Origin: Hyphomicrobiales bacterium
Lineage (GTDB): Bacteria; Pseudomonadota; Alphaproteobacteria; Rhizobiales; Rhizobiaceae
Reading direction: 5' to 3'
NCBI GenBank assembly: GCA_900471525.1
Contig: UCEZ01000027.1
Location: forward strand, 125,197-189,196
DNA: 64,000 nt
Positions within the stretch are counted from its first letter, which is position 1. Every line of letters starts with the position of its first letter. Of the stretch, positions 26,498 through 35,153 are shown piece by piece. The position numbers and the translations under genes were made by a program. The notes below the pieces were generated by a model, which saw only the letters and a program-made list of their open reading frames with translations, had not been told where the DNA came from and ran no database searches.

Positions 26498-27640
26498 ATG
26501 TTGAACATCGCCAGGACAAACGATGATGTCGCAGAGCTATCTGCTGAACCGGTGGAAGCGGCCCGCCAGCGGAAGATCATTCACGTCGACATGGACGCGT
26601 TCTACGCATCCGTCGAGCAGCGGGGCAATCCCGAGGCTCCGCGGTAAGCCCGTCGCCGTCGGCGGATCGGCAGCGCGCGGCGTGGTGGCTGCCGCGAGCT
26701 ATGAGGCCCGCGCGTTCGGCGTTCATTCGGCAATGCCATCGGTGACTGCCAAGCGGAAATGTCCCGACCTGATTTTGTCCCTCCGCGCTTCGACGTTTAT
26801 CGCGCGGTATCCCAGCAAATCCGGGAGATATTCGCCGAATACACATCACTGATCGAACCGCTGTCGCTCGACGAAGCCTATCTCGACGTGACGGAAAACC
26901 TCAAGGGGATGGAAATCGCCACTGTGATTGCGGAAGAAATCAGGAAAAAGATCAAGGCTACCACCGGGCTGAACGCGTCCGCCGGCATCTCCTACAACAA
27001 GTTCCTCGCCAGGATGGCAAGTGATCTCAACAAGCCGAACGGCCAGGCCGTCATCAGCCCGAAGAATGGGCCTGGCTTCGTGGAGGCGCTCGTTGTCAAG
27101 AAGTTCCATGGTGTCGGATCGGCGACAGCCGAACGCATGAAGCGGCACGGCATCGAGACGGATCTTGATCTGAAATCGAAATCCCTCGAATTTCTGCAAG
27201 AGCATTTCGGAAAATCGGGATCCTATTTTTATGGCATCGCGCGCGGCATCGACGAGCGTCGGGTAAACCCCGACAGGATCCGGAAGTCAGTCGGAGCCGA
27301 GGACACCTTTTCCAAGGACATTCACGATCTAGAGCCCGCGCGACAGGAACTGGTTCTGCTCGTCGAGAAGGTTTGGCGTCACTGCGAGGCCCATGGGATC
27401 AGCGCCAAGACGGTAACAGTGAAGATCAAGTATTCCGATTTCACCCCGGCGACCCGAAGCAAAACAATCCCAAATCGCTCTCGGGAACGTCTGAAATCGC
27501 TGATGCGGCTGCGGGACTTCTTGCATCGCTACCCGTTCAAGCTTGGAGTTCGGCTCCTTGGCGTGACCCTGTCGTCCTTGTCAGGTGGTGAGGGCACGAC
27601 AGAGGTGCCTCAGCTCGATCTATTCGGGCCGATTGATTAA
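26498..27640 (+). pseudogene. dinB: DNA polymerase IV, two compensating frameshifts
   Basis: A Y-family polymerase, 380 codons long if read through. ATG 26498 begins a frame reaching [20 protein letters not shown], where an extra G near 26635 leads to a TAA at 26645. Sequence then continues in the +2 frame ([20 protein letters not shown]), and a missing T in the run near 26776 returns it to the first frame at [20 protein letters not shown]. The rest is intact: SLDEAYLDV catalytic acidic residues, little-finger domain and a C-terminal QLDLF clamp-binding motif. Either the gene is recently dead or the two single-base changes are sequencing errors. Its function when intact is error-prone lesion bypass. 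Confidence 0.85.
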
Positions 27641-27727
27641 CCGCACGAGCAGGGCTTGAAAGGCATAACGCTGCGAAGCCCGGCAACCTCGACTGTTTCC
27701 GTTTTAGCCATGCTGAAGTGTCTCAAC

Positions 27728-28633
27728 TCACTGGAGCTGCGGTCGTTTCAAGAAGCTCTCTCGATCCGCCGATTTGACCCTGAGCCAGGTTTCGCGACCG
27801 TCACGCAGGACCCTGAACGGAATTTCCGCTCCAGCCGGCCCGCTCTTCCAGACCTGTCGATAGAAATCAGCCAGACCGCCAACCTCTTCGTTGCGGACTT
27901 CCGAGATCACGTCTCCGCCTTTCAGTCCGGCCTTTGCCGCCGGGCCATCGGGAGCCACGCTGACGACCACCACGTCTCCGTTGCTCTCTGCAGTGATCGC
28001 TCCAAGCCACGGACGTGCGGGCTTGTCGACCTTCCCTCGAGTAAGCAGATCGTCGAGGATGGGCCTCAGCAAGTTGATCGGGACGACCATGTTGATATCG
28101 GAGCGATTTCCGCTGCGGCTCATCTCCAGCTTCAGGGAACCGACTCCCAAGAGCTTGCCATCCCGGTCGACGAGTGCCGCCCCGCCCCACAATGGATGCG
28201 CGGGGGCGGTGAAGAGCGCTTCGTCGAGCAGGTATTCCCAGTAGCCCGCAAACTCCTGCTTGGCGACGATCTTGGCCTCTGTGGTTTGTCCGAGGCCGTC
28301 GGCAAAGAGGACCGCATCGCCAATATTCGCTTTGGACGTGTCCCCGAAAACCAATGCCGGGCAGTCCAGGGAGCCGAGCGCCTGGATGAGGCCGAAGCCG
28401 CTCTCTTGATCGTACGCGAGAGCGTGTCCCGGCACTACTCGGCCGTCGAAGGTTGTAAGCCAGACTTCTTCCGCCTCGGTTATCAAGTAACCAATCGTGA
28501 GCACTAACCCGTCGCCGCGGATCACGACGCCGCTTCCTTCCCGCGTTGTGCCGAGGGTTCGGGCGGTGAAGGCATCGTCGGGAATGGAGGTGCGGACAGC
28601 GACGATTGATCTCAGGATTGCAGCTTTATCCAT
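27728..28633 (-). CDS. catalytically dead HtrA-like protein with PDZ domain
   Basis: A 301-aa protein with the full S1C trypsin fold plus PDZ. The triad is absent: the His site reads GLVLTIGYLITEA (normally LTNNHVV), the Asp site reads DQESGFGLIQ (normally DLAVLK), and the Ser site reads HPLWGGAALVD (normally GNSGGPLVD). The PDZ region VAPDGPAAKAGLKGGDVISE is well kept, as is the rest of the fold, so the protein is probably selected for binding rather than cleavage. No signal peptide. The likely role is a chaperone-like or scaffold protein; partner unknown. It faces dinB tail to tail. Confidence 0.85.
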   Translation of the reverse strand: MDKAAILRSIVAVRTSIPDDAFTARTLGTTREGSGVVIRGDGLVLTIGYLITEAEEVWLTTFDGRVVPGHALAYDQESGFGLIQALGSLDCPALVFGDTSKANIGDAVLFADGLGQTTEAKIVAKQEFAGYWEYLLDEALFTAPAHPLWGGAALVDRDGKLLGVGSLKLEMSRSGNRSDINMVVPINLLRPILDDLLTRGKVDKPARPWLGAITAESNGDVVVVSVAPDGPAAKAGLKGGDVISEVRNEEVGGLADFYRQVWKSGPAGAEIPFRVLRDGRETWLRVKSADRESFLKRPQLQ

Positions 28634-28894
28634 GTGCTCGTTCTCAATACGGTGTTCAGACCATCTTGAGGTATGTATGCGATTGACCCACTACAAGGCC
28701 GGGAACCCACACGTGGAGATCGATAATTGGCTGGTAGTGGCCATTCGCCTTGGGGTAAGCTGCGGCTGCCGGGCCATCATTAATTTCCGATCGATGGCAG
28801 CTTGCGACGGCCTGCTTAGCCAGGCCACTTCGGAACACGGGTCGAATATGCAATCATAGCAAAGTCTCGCCGATCGATTGAGGAGCATTCACCG

Positions 28895-29110
28895 ATGCAC
28901 AAGTACGCGGTCACCACTACGCAGGAAATCGAGGCTGACACCGTCGAAGAGGCTGCCCTACTCATGTACCAGGCGCTCACCAAAGGCCCTGCGCCTCTCC
29001 GTTATTCGGTTACGGACAACAGAGGACAGATGATCGATCTCAACCTGGATCGAGAGAAGGCGGCCGAATTCGCCAACCTCGATCATACCGCTGATCCTGG
29101 CAATTGGTGA
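28895..29110 (+). CDS. 71-aa hypothetical protein
   Basis: Small soluble protein: HKYAVTTTQEIEADTVEEAA, LLMYQALTKGPAPLRYSVTD, then NRGQMIDLNLDREKAAEFAN. It has a beta-alpha-beta-beta-alpha look like DUF-type small adaptor domains. GAGGAG lies 10 nt before ATG 28895, supporting the call. No family recognised and no operon partner. Confidence 0.65.
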   Translation: MHKYAVTTTQEIEADTVEEAALLMYQALTKGPAPLRYSVTDNRGQMIDLNLDREKAAEFANLDHTADPGNW

Positions 29111-29236
29111 TTCCGCGCCCATCACTCGGTTCAAGCCTATTCCTGGAAAGGAAGCACCCGGCAGCCATTCTCCGAGCACATTATTGTTTCGTCCCGACGA
29201 CGATACGGTTCGAACGAACTGATTACGATGGCAGGC

Positions 29237-30226
29237 TTAAAAGCGTTGCGGAGCTGCCGGCTTGTTTCCGACAATCTCGTCGATGCGCGCTAAAACCTCA
29301 GGCGTAAGCTTGTCCTTCTTGTCCAGCGCTGCAAGGTTGTCCACCAGTTGGCTCTTTCGCGAAGCGCCGAGGATAACGGTCGATACATTCCGGTTGGAAA
29401 GGCACCAGAGCAGTGCGAGATGGGTCATCGAAAGGCCGATCTCATCGGCGAGCCCCGTCAATTGCCGTACCTGGCCGAGCTGCGCACGACCTCCCTCGCT
29501 TGACCATTTTTCCTTCAACCATTCGTAACCCGGCAGGTTCAGGCGGCTGTCGTTTGGCGTGTCCTTATTGTACTTTCCGGTCAGAATGCCGGAGGCCAAA
29601 GGCGACCAGATCGTGGTGCCAAGGCCCATCAGATCGTAGAGCGGAAGGTAGTCGGCTTCGACCTTTTGACGTTCGAAAACATTGTATTGAGGCTGTTCCA
29701 TCGTCGGGGGCGTTATGCGCAGATCGCGGGCCACCGCGTAGGCTTCGGTCAATTGCTGGGCCGACCACTCCGAGGTGCCCCAGTAAAGAACTTTGCCTTG
29801 GGCTATCAGGTCGTGCATGGCACGAACCGTCTCCTCGATCGGAGTATCGATGTCCGGCCGGTGGCAGAAATATAGATCGAGATAATCCACCTGAAGACGC
29901 TTCAGGGCGGCATGGGCCGCGTCGGTCACGTGCTTGCGTGATAGCCCTCTCTGCGTGGGCTTCTCGCCACCCCAAAACACCTTGCTGGAAACAATGAAAC
30001 TATCGCGGCTCCAGCCCAAGGTCTTGAGTGCTTGCCCCATCACGATTTCGGAATTGCCGCTCTCATAGCCCTCGGCATTGTCAAAGAAGTTGATGCCGTT
30101 GTCATAGGCGTGTGCCATCAGGCTCACAGCATCGCTGCCATCCACCTGCTTGCCGAAAGTAACCCAGGATCCGAACGAAAACTCGCTGACCTTGAGGCCA
30201 GATTTTCCAAGGCGGCGATACTCCAT
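29237..30226 (-). CDS. aldo/keto reductase (voltage-gated potassium channel beta-subunit-like)
   Basis: A 329-aa NADPH-dependent reductase with the (beta/alpha)8 barrel. RRLGKSGLKVSEFSFGSWV starts the fold; the catalytic tetrad is Asp and Tyr in NFFDNAEGYESGNSEIVMG, Lys in VSSKVFWGG and His in DLYFCHRPD. The C-terminal cofactor site ends TVILGASRKSQLVDNLAAL. The subgroup is AKR6/Kv-beta-like, whose bacterial members reduce aldehydes and ketones. ATG 30226 has GAGAGGAA upstream; the longer frame to 30343 lies in the promoter. Divergent from the SDR gene (200 bp apart), suggesting joint use on a carbonyl substrate. Confidence 0.92.
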   Translation of the reverse strand: MEYRRLGKSGLKVSEFSFGSWVTFGKQVDGSDAVSLMAHAYDNGINFFDNAEGYESGNSEIVMGQALKTLGWSRDSFIVSSKVFWGGEKPTQRGLSRKHVTDAAHAALKRLQVDYLDLYFCHRPDIDTPIEETVRAMHDLIAQGKVLYWGTSEWSAQQLTEAYAVARDLRITPPTMEQPQYNVFERQKVEADYLPLYDLMGLGTTIWSPLASGILTGKYNKDTPNDSRLNLPGYEWLKEKWSSEGGRAQLGQVRQLTGLADEIGLSMTHLALLWCLSNRNVSTVILGASRKSQLVDNLAALDKKDKLTPEVLARIDEIVGNKPAAPQRF

Positions 30227-30426
30227 GACGATTCCTCTCGTGCGATGACGGCTCGACATTTCATTATCGGAAGATTGTCGAAGCGGCAAACCGTTGCTCC
30301 CACCTGCTACGTCGCCATCAAAAGCGACGACCGCACGCGACAAAGAGCTTCTCCGGTCCGTGCCAAATGATACACATCGGATTTTCGATAGTCCCCGCCA
30401 TCAGTCCCTTCTGAAAGAAACGTCCT

Positions 30427-31194
30427 ATGGCTCGCATCTTTATAACCGGATCGACCGATGGTCTTGGCCTCGCCGCAGCACGCACACTTTTAGCCGAGGG
30501 CCATGAGGTCGTGATCCATGCCCGCTCAAAAGAACGCGCGATAGCCGTTGGTGGCTTCTCGGCGCTGACTGCAGGGCTCGTCATCGGCGATCTCAGCAGC
30601 GCAGAGGATACCCGATCCATCGCTGGTCAGATTAATGCGCTCGGACGCATGGACGCCATCATTCACAACGCCGGCGTTTATCTTGGATCGGACCGTGGCA
30701 GCACACCTGAAGGACACGCGCGGACGCTCGCCGTGAACATCCTTGCCCCATATATCCTTACTGCACTCGTCGGACAGCCAGATAGACTTGTCTACCTCAG
30801 TAGCGGCATGCATCTGAGCGGTGGCGGACCCTTGGACGATATCGATTGGACAAAACGCCACTGGAACGCCAGCCAGGCGTATTCCGAAAGCAAGCTTTAC
30901 GTGGCGACGCTTGCGGCTGCAGTTGCGCGCCATTGGCCGAAAGTGCTGAGCAATGCTGTCGACCCAGGCTGGGTACCGACGAAGATGGGTGGTGCCGGCG
31001 CGCCGGACGATCTGGAGATGGGTCATCAGACCCAAACCTGGCTTGCGGTCAGCGAAGACCAGGCAGCGAGGGTCAGCGGTCGGTATTGGCATCATCGCCA
31101 GCCCCGGATGCCCTCGCCTGAAGTGCTCGATACAGGCTTCCAGGACCAACTCATGGACAGGCTCGCCGAATTGACCGGCGTCAGGCTTTTTTGA
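30427..31194 (+). CDS. short-chain dehydrogenase/reductase
   Basis: A 255-aa SDR with ITGSTDGLGLAAA at the cofactor loop, IHNAGVYLGSD for NNAG, and active site AYSESKLYVATL (YxxxK). It matches the retinol-dehydrogenase/protochlorophyllide-like subgroup with a long C-terminal segment (GRYWHHRQPRMPSPEVLDTG). It reduces a carbonyl with NAD(P)H; substrate unknown. ATG 30427; the ribosome-binding site is weak (GAAAGAAA). Divergent from the aldo/keto reductase gene. Confidence 0.9.
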   Translation: MARIFITGSTDGLGLAAARTLLAEGHEVVIHARSKERAIAVGGFSALTAGLVIGDLSSAEDTRSIAGQINALGRMDAIIHNAGVYLGSDRGSTPEGHARTLAVNILAPYILTALVGQPDRLVYLSSGMHLSGGGPLDDIDWTKRHWNASQAYSESKLYVATLAAAVARHWPKVLSNAVDPGWVPTKMGGAGAPDDLEMGHQTQTWLAVSEDQAARVSGRYWHHRQPRMPSPEVLDTGFQDQLMDRLAELTGVRLF

Positions 31195-31275
31195 ACATCA
31201 CGCGGCGCAGACCGCGAAGGAAATTCCGATGATGCCAGCAATGCCGACAAGTTTTCACGGAAAGGGCCTTACTGC

Positions 31276-31821
31276 GTGAGGCCTGACAATCTTCAAAACC
31301 ATCACCTCGCAGCGGATCCAGCCGGGATGCCGGGAAGCCAACAAGGTCTTCACGTCTTCGCCGACGGTTGTTTCGAACCCAATTCCGGACAAGGGGGATG
31401 GGCGTTTGCCGCCTACCGCAACATGGTGGAGACCACCGCCGACTTCGGTGGCGTCCAAAACGCCGCGAACAATATGATGGAATTGATCGCCCTGCTCAAG
31501 GCGGCAATATGGATCAATAGCCATTCTAGAGGTGAACCTGCGATCATCTGGTCCGATTCCGTCTACGCGGTCAAAGGCTGCAATGACTGGCGGCATATCT
31601 GGAAGAACAACGGTTGGAAGAAGATCAGCGCGAACGCGAAAGCCCGAAGCCGGACGATAGCCAATGCAGAACTATGGAAAGCCGTCGATCTTCAGCTTTC
31701 ACAAAACCAACTGATGTCCATCGCCTGGTGCAAAGGCCATTCCGGCATCGACGGCAACGAACGTGCTGACGAACTCGCGGAACATGGACGCCTTTCGATG
31801 CCGAAAGGCGCGCACGTTTGA
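31276..31821 (+). CDS. ribonuclease HI-like protein
   Basis: About 181 aa with the RNase H fold, which cleaves the RNA strand of RNA-DNA hybrids. The acidic catalytic set is complete: Asp in LHVFADGCFEPN, Glu in NNMMELIALLKAA, Asp in IIWSDSVYAV, and the His/Asp in CKGHSGIDGNERADELA. It is divergent from standard RnhA (GGWAFAAYRN replaces GGWG), has a tail MPKGAHV and an N-terminal extension of up to 25 residues if the GTG at 31276 is used; ATG 31327 is an alternative. Orphan rnh genes of this kind are frequent on plasmids and islands, consistent with the surrounding accessory region. Confidence 0.87.
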   Translation: MRPDNLQNHHLAADPAGMPGSQQGLHVFADGCFEPNSGQGGWAFAAYRNMVETTADFGGVQNAANNMMELIALLKAAIWINSHSRGEPAIIWSDSVYAVKGCNDWRHIWKNNGWKKISANAKARSRTIANAELWKAVDLQLSQNQLMSIAWCKGHSGIDGNERADELAEHGRLSMPKGAHV

Positions 31822-31825
31822 TTCA

Positions 31826-31843
31826 TGGACCAAAGCCGGTCCA
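31826..31843. terminator. small hairpin between RNase H and PucR genes
   Basis: TGGACC (31826-31831) and GGTCCA (31838-31843) form a 6-bp stem between convergent genes. There is no T run, so it is only a candidate terminator. Confidence 0.35.
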
Positions 31844-31886
31844 CAATGACTGTCGGAAACTGTAGCTCTACGGACAGGACAGCGTT

Positions 31887-33845
31887 CTAACTTTCAACCG
31901 CGCCAGAGTATTCCGCGTGAAGCTGGCAAGCGAGGCTGAGCAACGTGAAATCAGCCGCGTCGGTAATCTTGCGACCAGTTAGCGACTCGACCCGTTGAAG
32001 GCGCTGGTAAAGCGTGTTGGGATGAATGTTCAGCGCCTGCGCTGTGCGGGTGACAGACTTCCCCTCGTGAACGTAGCGCCAGAGGGTTTCATGCAGCACG
32101 CGATGTTTTGGATCCTGAAGCAGCGGCATCAGGATGTTGCGTGTAAATTCGAGGATATCCTGCCTCGCGCGCCCTTCCAGCAACAGTTCCACCCCCATGT
32201 CCCGATGGCGCAGAAGCCCCGAGCGTCCACGACGTGACAGCGCATCTGCCGCCTGTGCAGCCAGGTCGCGCGATGTAAGGTGGCGCTCGCTTTCTCCATA
32301 GATCTCGCTTGCTCCAACGGAGATGCTGAATTTCGTCGCCGCATCAGAGATCGCCCTGAGATTGCGCTCCAGTGCCACCGTGGTCGACGCGGAGACCAGT
32401 GCTACGATCTGGTCCTCATTGTGAAAGATGAGGGAGTTGGACAACGTCATTCCCTTTTGCAGATCCGACTGGGATTTGTGAAGGGAAAGACGGGTGTTGT
32501 CGGAGGCCTCGCGTCGGGGGGCACGTACCACAAACACCTGACTATAGCGGTCGAGTCGAAACCCATGGTGGCTGTGACGCCCCTCCGAACCCAGCCCTGC
32601 AACCAGGGCATCGAAATGCGCTTTACGACGCGCATTGAGAACGTCCATCCGAGACATGTCACGTACGAAGTCCAGCGCCACGAATGTCGCCAAGGTACCA
32701 AATAGCACCCGGTAGAAACTCGCATCCCCGGAGGTCGGGAAGTGAAATTGCCCTACGGGTGCTTCCGCGACCTCGACGGTCTGAATCACGAATTGCTCAT
32801 TGTCTGTCCATCCCGCAGATCGGTAGTCCAGACCCAGCACGTTCTCGAACCGGAAATCGACGCGAAACAGCTCGGCCACGGCGCGAAGCTGTTCTGTCAG
32901 CCCGTTGCTCGTGGAAAAGATGCGCAGAAGCGCCTCATGCAGCTCGACTGCGCGGTCCAGCTCGGCATTCTTGCGGGCAAGATCGCTACGCATCTGTTCG
33001 AGCCGATGTGAGGTGGCGACGGCGTTTTTGTAGGTCAGCGACCGCTGAAAGGCGACTGCGATCTGCGCCGCCAAAAATTCAAGAACGGTTCGATCGAAGA
33101 TCGAAAAAGCTCCATCGCTGGAAAAGCAAAGCGTCGTCAGCGTGCCCAGACGTTTCCCCTCAGCCATGACGGGAACACAGAGCAGCGCGTTCGCGATCTC
33201 GGAGCGCTCCATGAAGGACTGACTCTCAGGACGCATAACGCGATGAGCGTCAATGATGTTCTGCCTACCATTGTGAATGGCCGGCCGGCCGGTTGCAAAT
33301 ACCTCGCCCGAGACGGATTCATTCGGCTGCACGCGGTACTGGCTGTAGTCCTCAGGCAATCCCACATGCGAGACGGGCACAAGAAAACCGCTCGCTTCAT
33401 CGAACAAGCGAAAGACCCCGGCATCGCAATGCGGGAGCACATGCATCACTTCGCGCAGGACATTGTGAACAATCTCGTTTTCGTCCAGCGAGTTGATGAC
33501 CGCTCCGTTTACCGACGCAAGCATTTGGAAGGTCCTGGATTGAAGCCCGATGACGGCATCCTGTACCGCCTGCACAATCCGCTCTGCCGTTGTGTTGCCG
33601 TCCTTGCCGTTAAGCGAAAACTCTGTCCGCTTGGCTGTGAAATGGGAGTGGTCGACTACCAAGCGATAGGCGTCTCCTACTTTTTCAACGGAATGGAGGA
33701 TCGAGGCGCTGCCATCCCCCGGTTCGACATCGCGGTCATTCAGTTGCAATGCGTGCGTCCGCTGCAGCTCTTGTAAGAGGGGGTGTGAGCGTAGATCGAT
33801 CTCCACGAATGGCGCTCCATGTGACAACACACATATAACTACCAT
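31887..33845 (-). CDS. GAF-domain PucR/CdaR-type transcriptional regulator
   Basis: A 652-aa regulator. A GAF sensory domain occupies about residues 105-265 (CDAGVFRLFDEASGFLVPVS, GEVFATGRPAIHNGRQN), followed by a short coiled coil (MRSDLARKNAELDRAVELHE). The C-terminal PucR helix-turn-helix (HTH_30) is at about 590-640: HETLWRYVHEGKSVTRTAQA then LNIHPNTLYQRLQRVESLTG. The N-terminus is uncertain: ATG 33845 starts a Cys-containing hydrophobic stretch, while an in-frame GTG at 33806 has GGAG at ideal spacing. It is divergent from the MFS-M20 gene pair 76 bp away and presumably controls it in response to the transported compound. Confidence 0.9.
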   Translation of the reverse strand: MVVICVLSHGAPFVEIDLRSHPLLQELQRTHALQLNDRDVEPGDGSASILHSVEKVGDAYRLVVDHSHFTAKRTEFSLNGKDGNTTAERIVQAVQDAVIGLQSRTFQMLASVNGAVINSLDENEIVHNVLREVMHVLPHCDAGVFRLFDEASGFLVPVSHVGLPEDYSQYRVQPNESVSGEVFATGRPAIHNGRQNIIDAHRVMRPESQSFMERSEIANALLCVPVMAEGKRLGTLTTLCFSSDGAFSIFDRTVLEFLAAQIAVAFQRSLTYKNAVATSHRLEQMRSDLARKNAELDRAVELHEALLRIFSTSNGLTEQLRAVAELFRVDFRFENVLGLDYRSAGWTDNEQFVIQTVEVAEAPVGQFHFPTSGDASFYRVLFGTLATFVALDFVRDMSRMDVLNARRKAHFDALVAGLGSEGRHSHHGFRLDRYSQVFVVRAPRREASDNTRLSLHKSQSDLQKGMTLSNSLIFHNEDQIVALVSASTTVALERNLRAISDAATKFSISVGASEIYGESERHLTSRDLAAQAADALSRRGRSGLLRHRDMGVELLLEGRARQDILEFTRNILMPLLQDPKHRVLHETLWRYVHEGKSVTRTAQALNIHPNTLYQRLQRVESLTGRKITDAADFTLLSLACQLHAEYSGAVES

Positions 33846-33921
33846 TTTTTATGTGGGTATCGACATATGAATTTTTCCTGACGGTGACACAAAAGACAAA
33901 AATCAAAAGGGAACTACAAAA

Positions 33922-35145
33922 ATGATCTCCAAGATAAAACGTCGCCACGTCATCATCGGGATGCTGTTCGTCTGCTGGGTCGTCGGCTTTCTGGACAAGA
34001 CCGCCATCAACATTGCGATCATTCCGATCAGCGAGGAATTTGGCCTGGCACCAGAACATCAAGGCATGATTATTAGTGCCTTCTTCCTGGCCTATTCGAT
34101 GACGCAGCTGATCGGGGGCTATCTTGTTGACCGCCTGGGCTCGCGCCGGGTGCTGAGCTCGGCAGTGGCCGTCTGGTCACTGGGCACGCTGGCGTCAGGT
34201 GCCGTTACCGGCGCGGTGGGATTGGCCGCAGCACGCGCCGTCACCGGCGCAGGGGAAGCAATCTTTCCCGCAGGCGGATCTGTCGCTATCACCGAAAATT
34301 TCGAGAAAACCCAAATGGCCCGCGCAAAATCGGTGCTCCAGTCCGGGGCTTCCGTGGGTTTCGCACTTGGCTCGATCGTCATTACCTCGCTGATCGCGTT
34401 TTATAGCTGGCGGGTGATGTTCGTTGTGCTGGGTGCCATCGGCATCATTCTTTCAATCGCCCTCTATTGGATCATGAAACCGCGCTCCGAAACCCTGATC
34501 GCCAAGGACACTGGCCTGAAGGTCTCCGAAAAGCAGCGCATCGGCGGACTGCTGAAAAACACCCTGACCTGGAAGATCGCGTCGGTCTATTTCTTCACCA
34601 ACATCGTCTTCTGGGGCCTGCAGTCCTGGTTGCCGTCCTACTGGGTGAAGGTCAAGGGCATGAGCATGATGGAAATGGGGGCCTATTCGATGATCCCGCC
34701 GACGTTGGGATTTGTCTCCTTCCTCACCTGCGGCTGGCTGCTTGACCGCTTCTTCCACCAGAAGGAGAAATATCTCATCTGCATCGGCTCGGCCGTATCG
34801 GCAGTGTTCATCTACCTGATGGCGAATGCGGAAACGATCCCACTGGCCTTTGCCTACCTGTCCGTATCGAACGTTTTTCTCAACGCGATCTCGATCAGTG
34901 TGTTTGTGAGTATCATGAAGCATTTCCCGCAAAACTCTATCGGGACGGCCACGGGACTTATCAACTCGCTGGCGCAGCTTGGCTCGTTCGCCTCGCCCAT
35001 GCTGATCGGGGCGGTTCTGTCGGCAACCAACCAGAACTACGGCATTGCATTTTCGGTCATCGTCGGCTGCGCCGTAATCGTCTGCGCCATCGCCACTACC
35101 TTTCCCGCCATTCATGCAAAAAAACCCGTCGAACAGACGGCTTGA
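33922..35145 (+). CDS. MFS transporter (anion:cation symporter-like)
   Basis: A 407-aa inner-membrane carrier with twelve predicted hydrophobic segments. GYLVDRLGSRRVLSSAVAVW between TM2 and TM3 is the MFS signature loop; GFLDKTAINIAIIPISEEFG in TM1 is typical of the ACS/hexuronate-like family that imports organic anions. AAAAGGGAAC precedes ATG 33922. It is followed 8 bp later by an M20 amidohydrolase, so the substrate is likely an N-acyl or aryl-amide carboxylate that is imported and then hydrolysed. Regulated presumably by the divergent PucR-type protein. Confidence 0.92.
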   Translation: MISKIKRRHVIIGMLFVCWVVGFLDKTAINIAIIPISEEFGLAPEHQGMIISAFFLAYSMTQLIGGYLVDRLGSRRVLSSAVAVWSLGTLASGAVTGAVGLAAARAVTGAGEAIFPAGGSVAITENFEKTQMARAKSVLQSGASVGFALGSIVITSLIAFYSWRVMFVVLGAIGIILSIALYWIMKPRSETLIAKDTGLKVSEKQRIGGLLKNTLTWKIASVYFFTNIVFWGLQSWLPSYWVKVKGMSMMEMGAYSMIPPTLGFVSFLTCGWLLDRFFHQKEKYLICIGSAVSAVFIYLMANAETIPLAFAYLSVSNVFLNAISISVFVSIMKHFPQNSIGTATGLINSLAQLGSFASPMLIGAVLSATNQNYGIAFSVIVGCAVIVCAIATTFPAIHAKKPVEQTA

Positions 35146-35153
35146 GGAAGACC

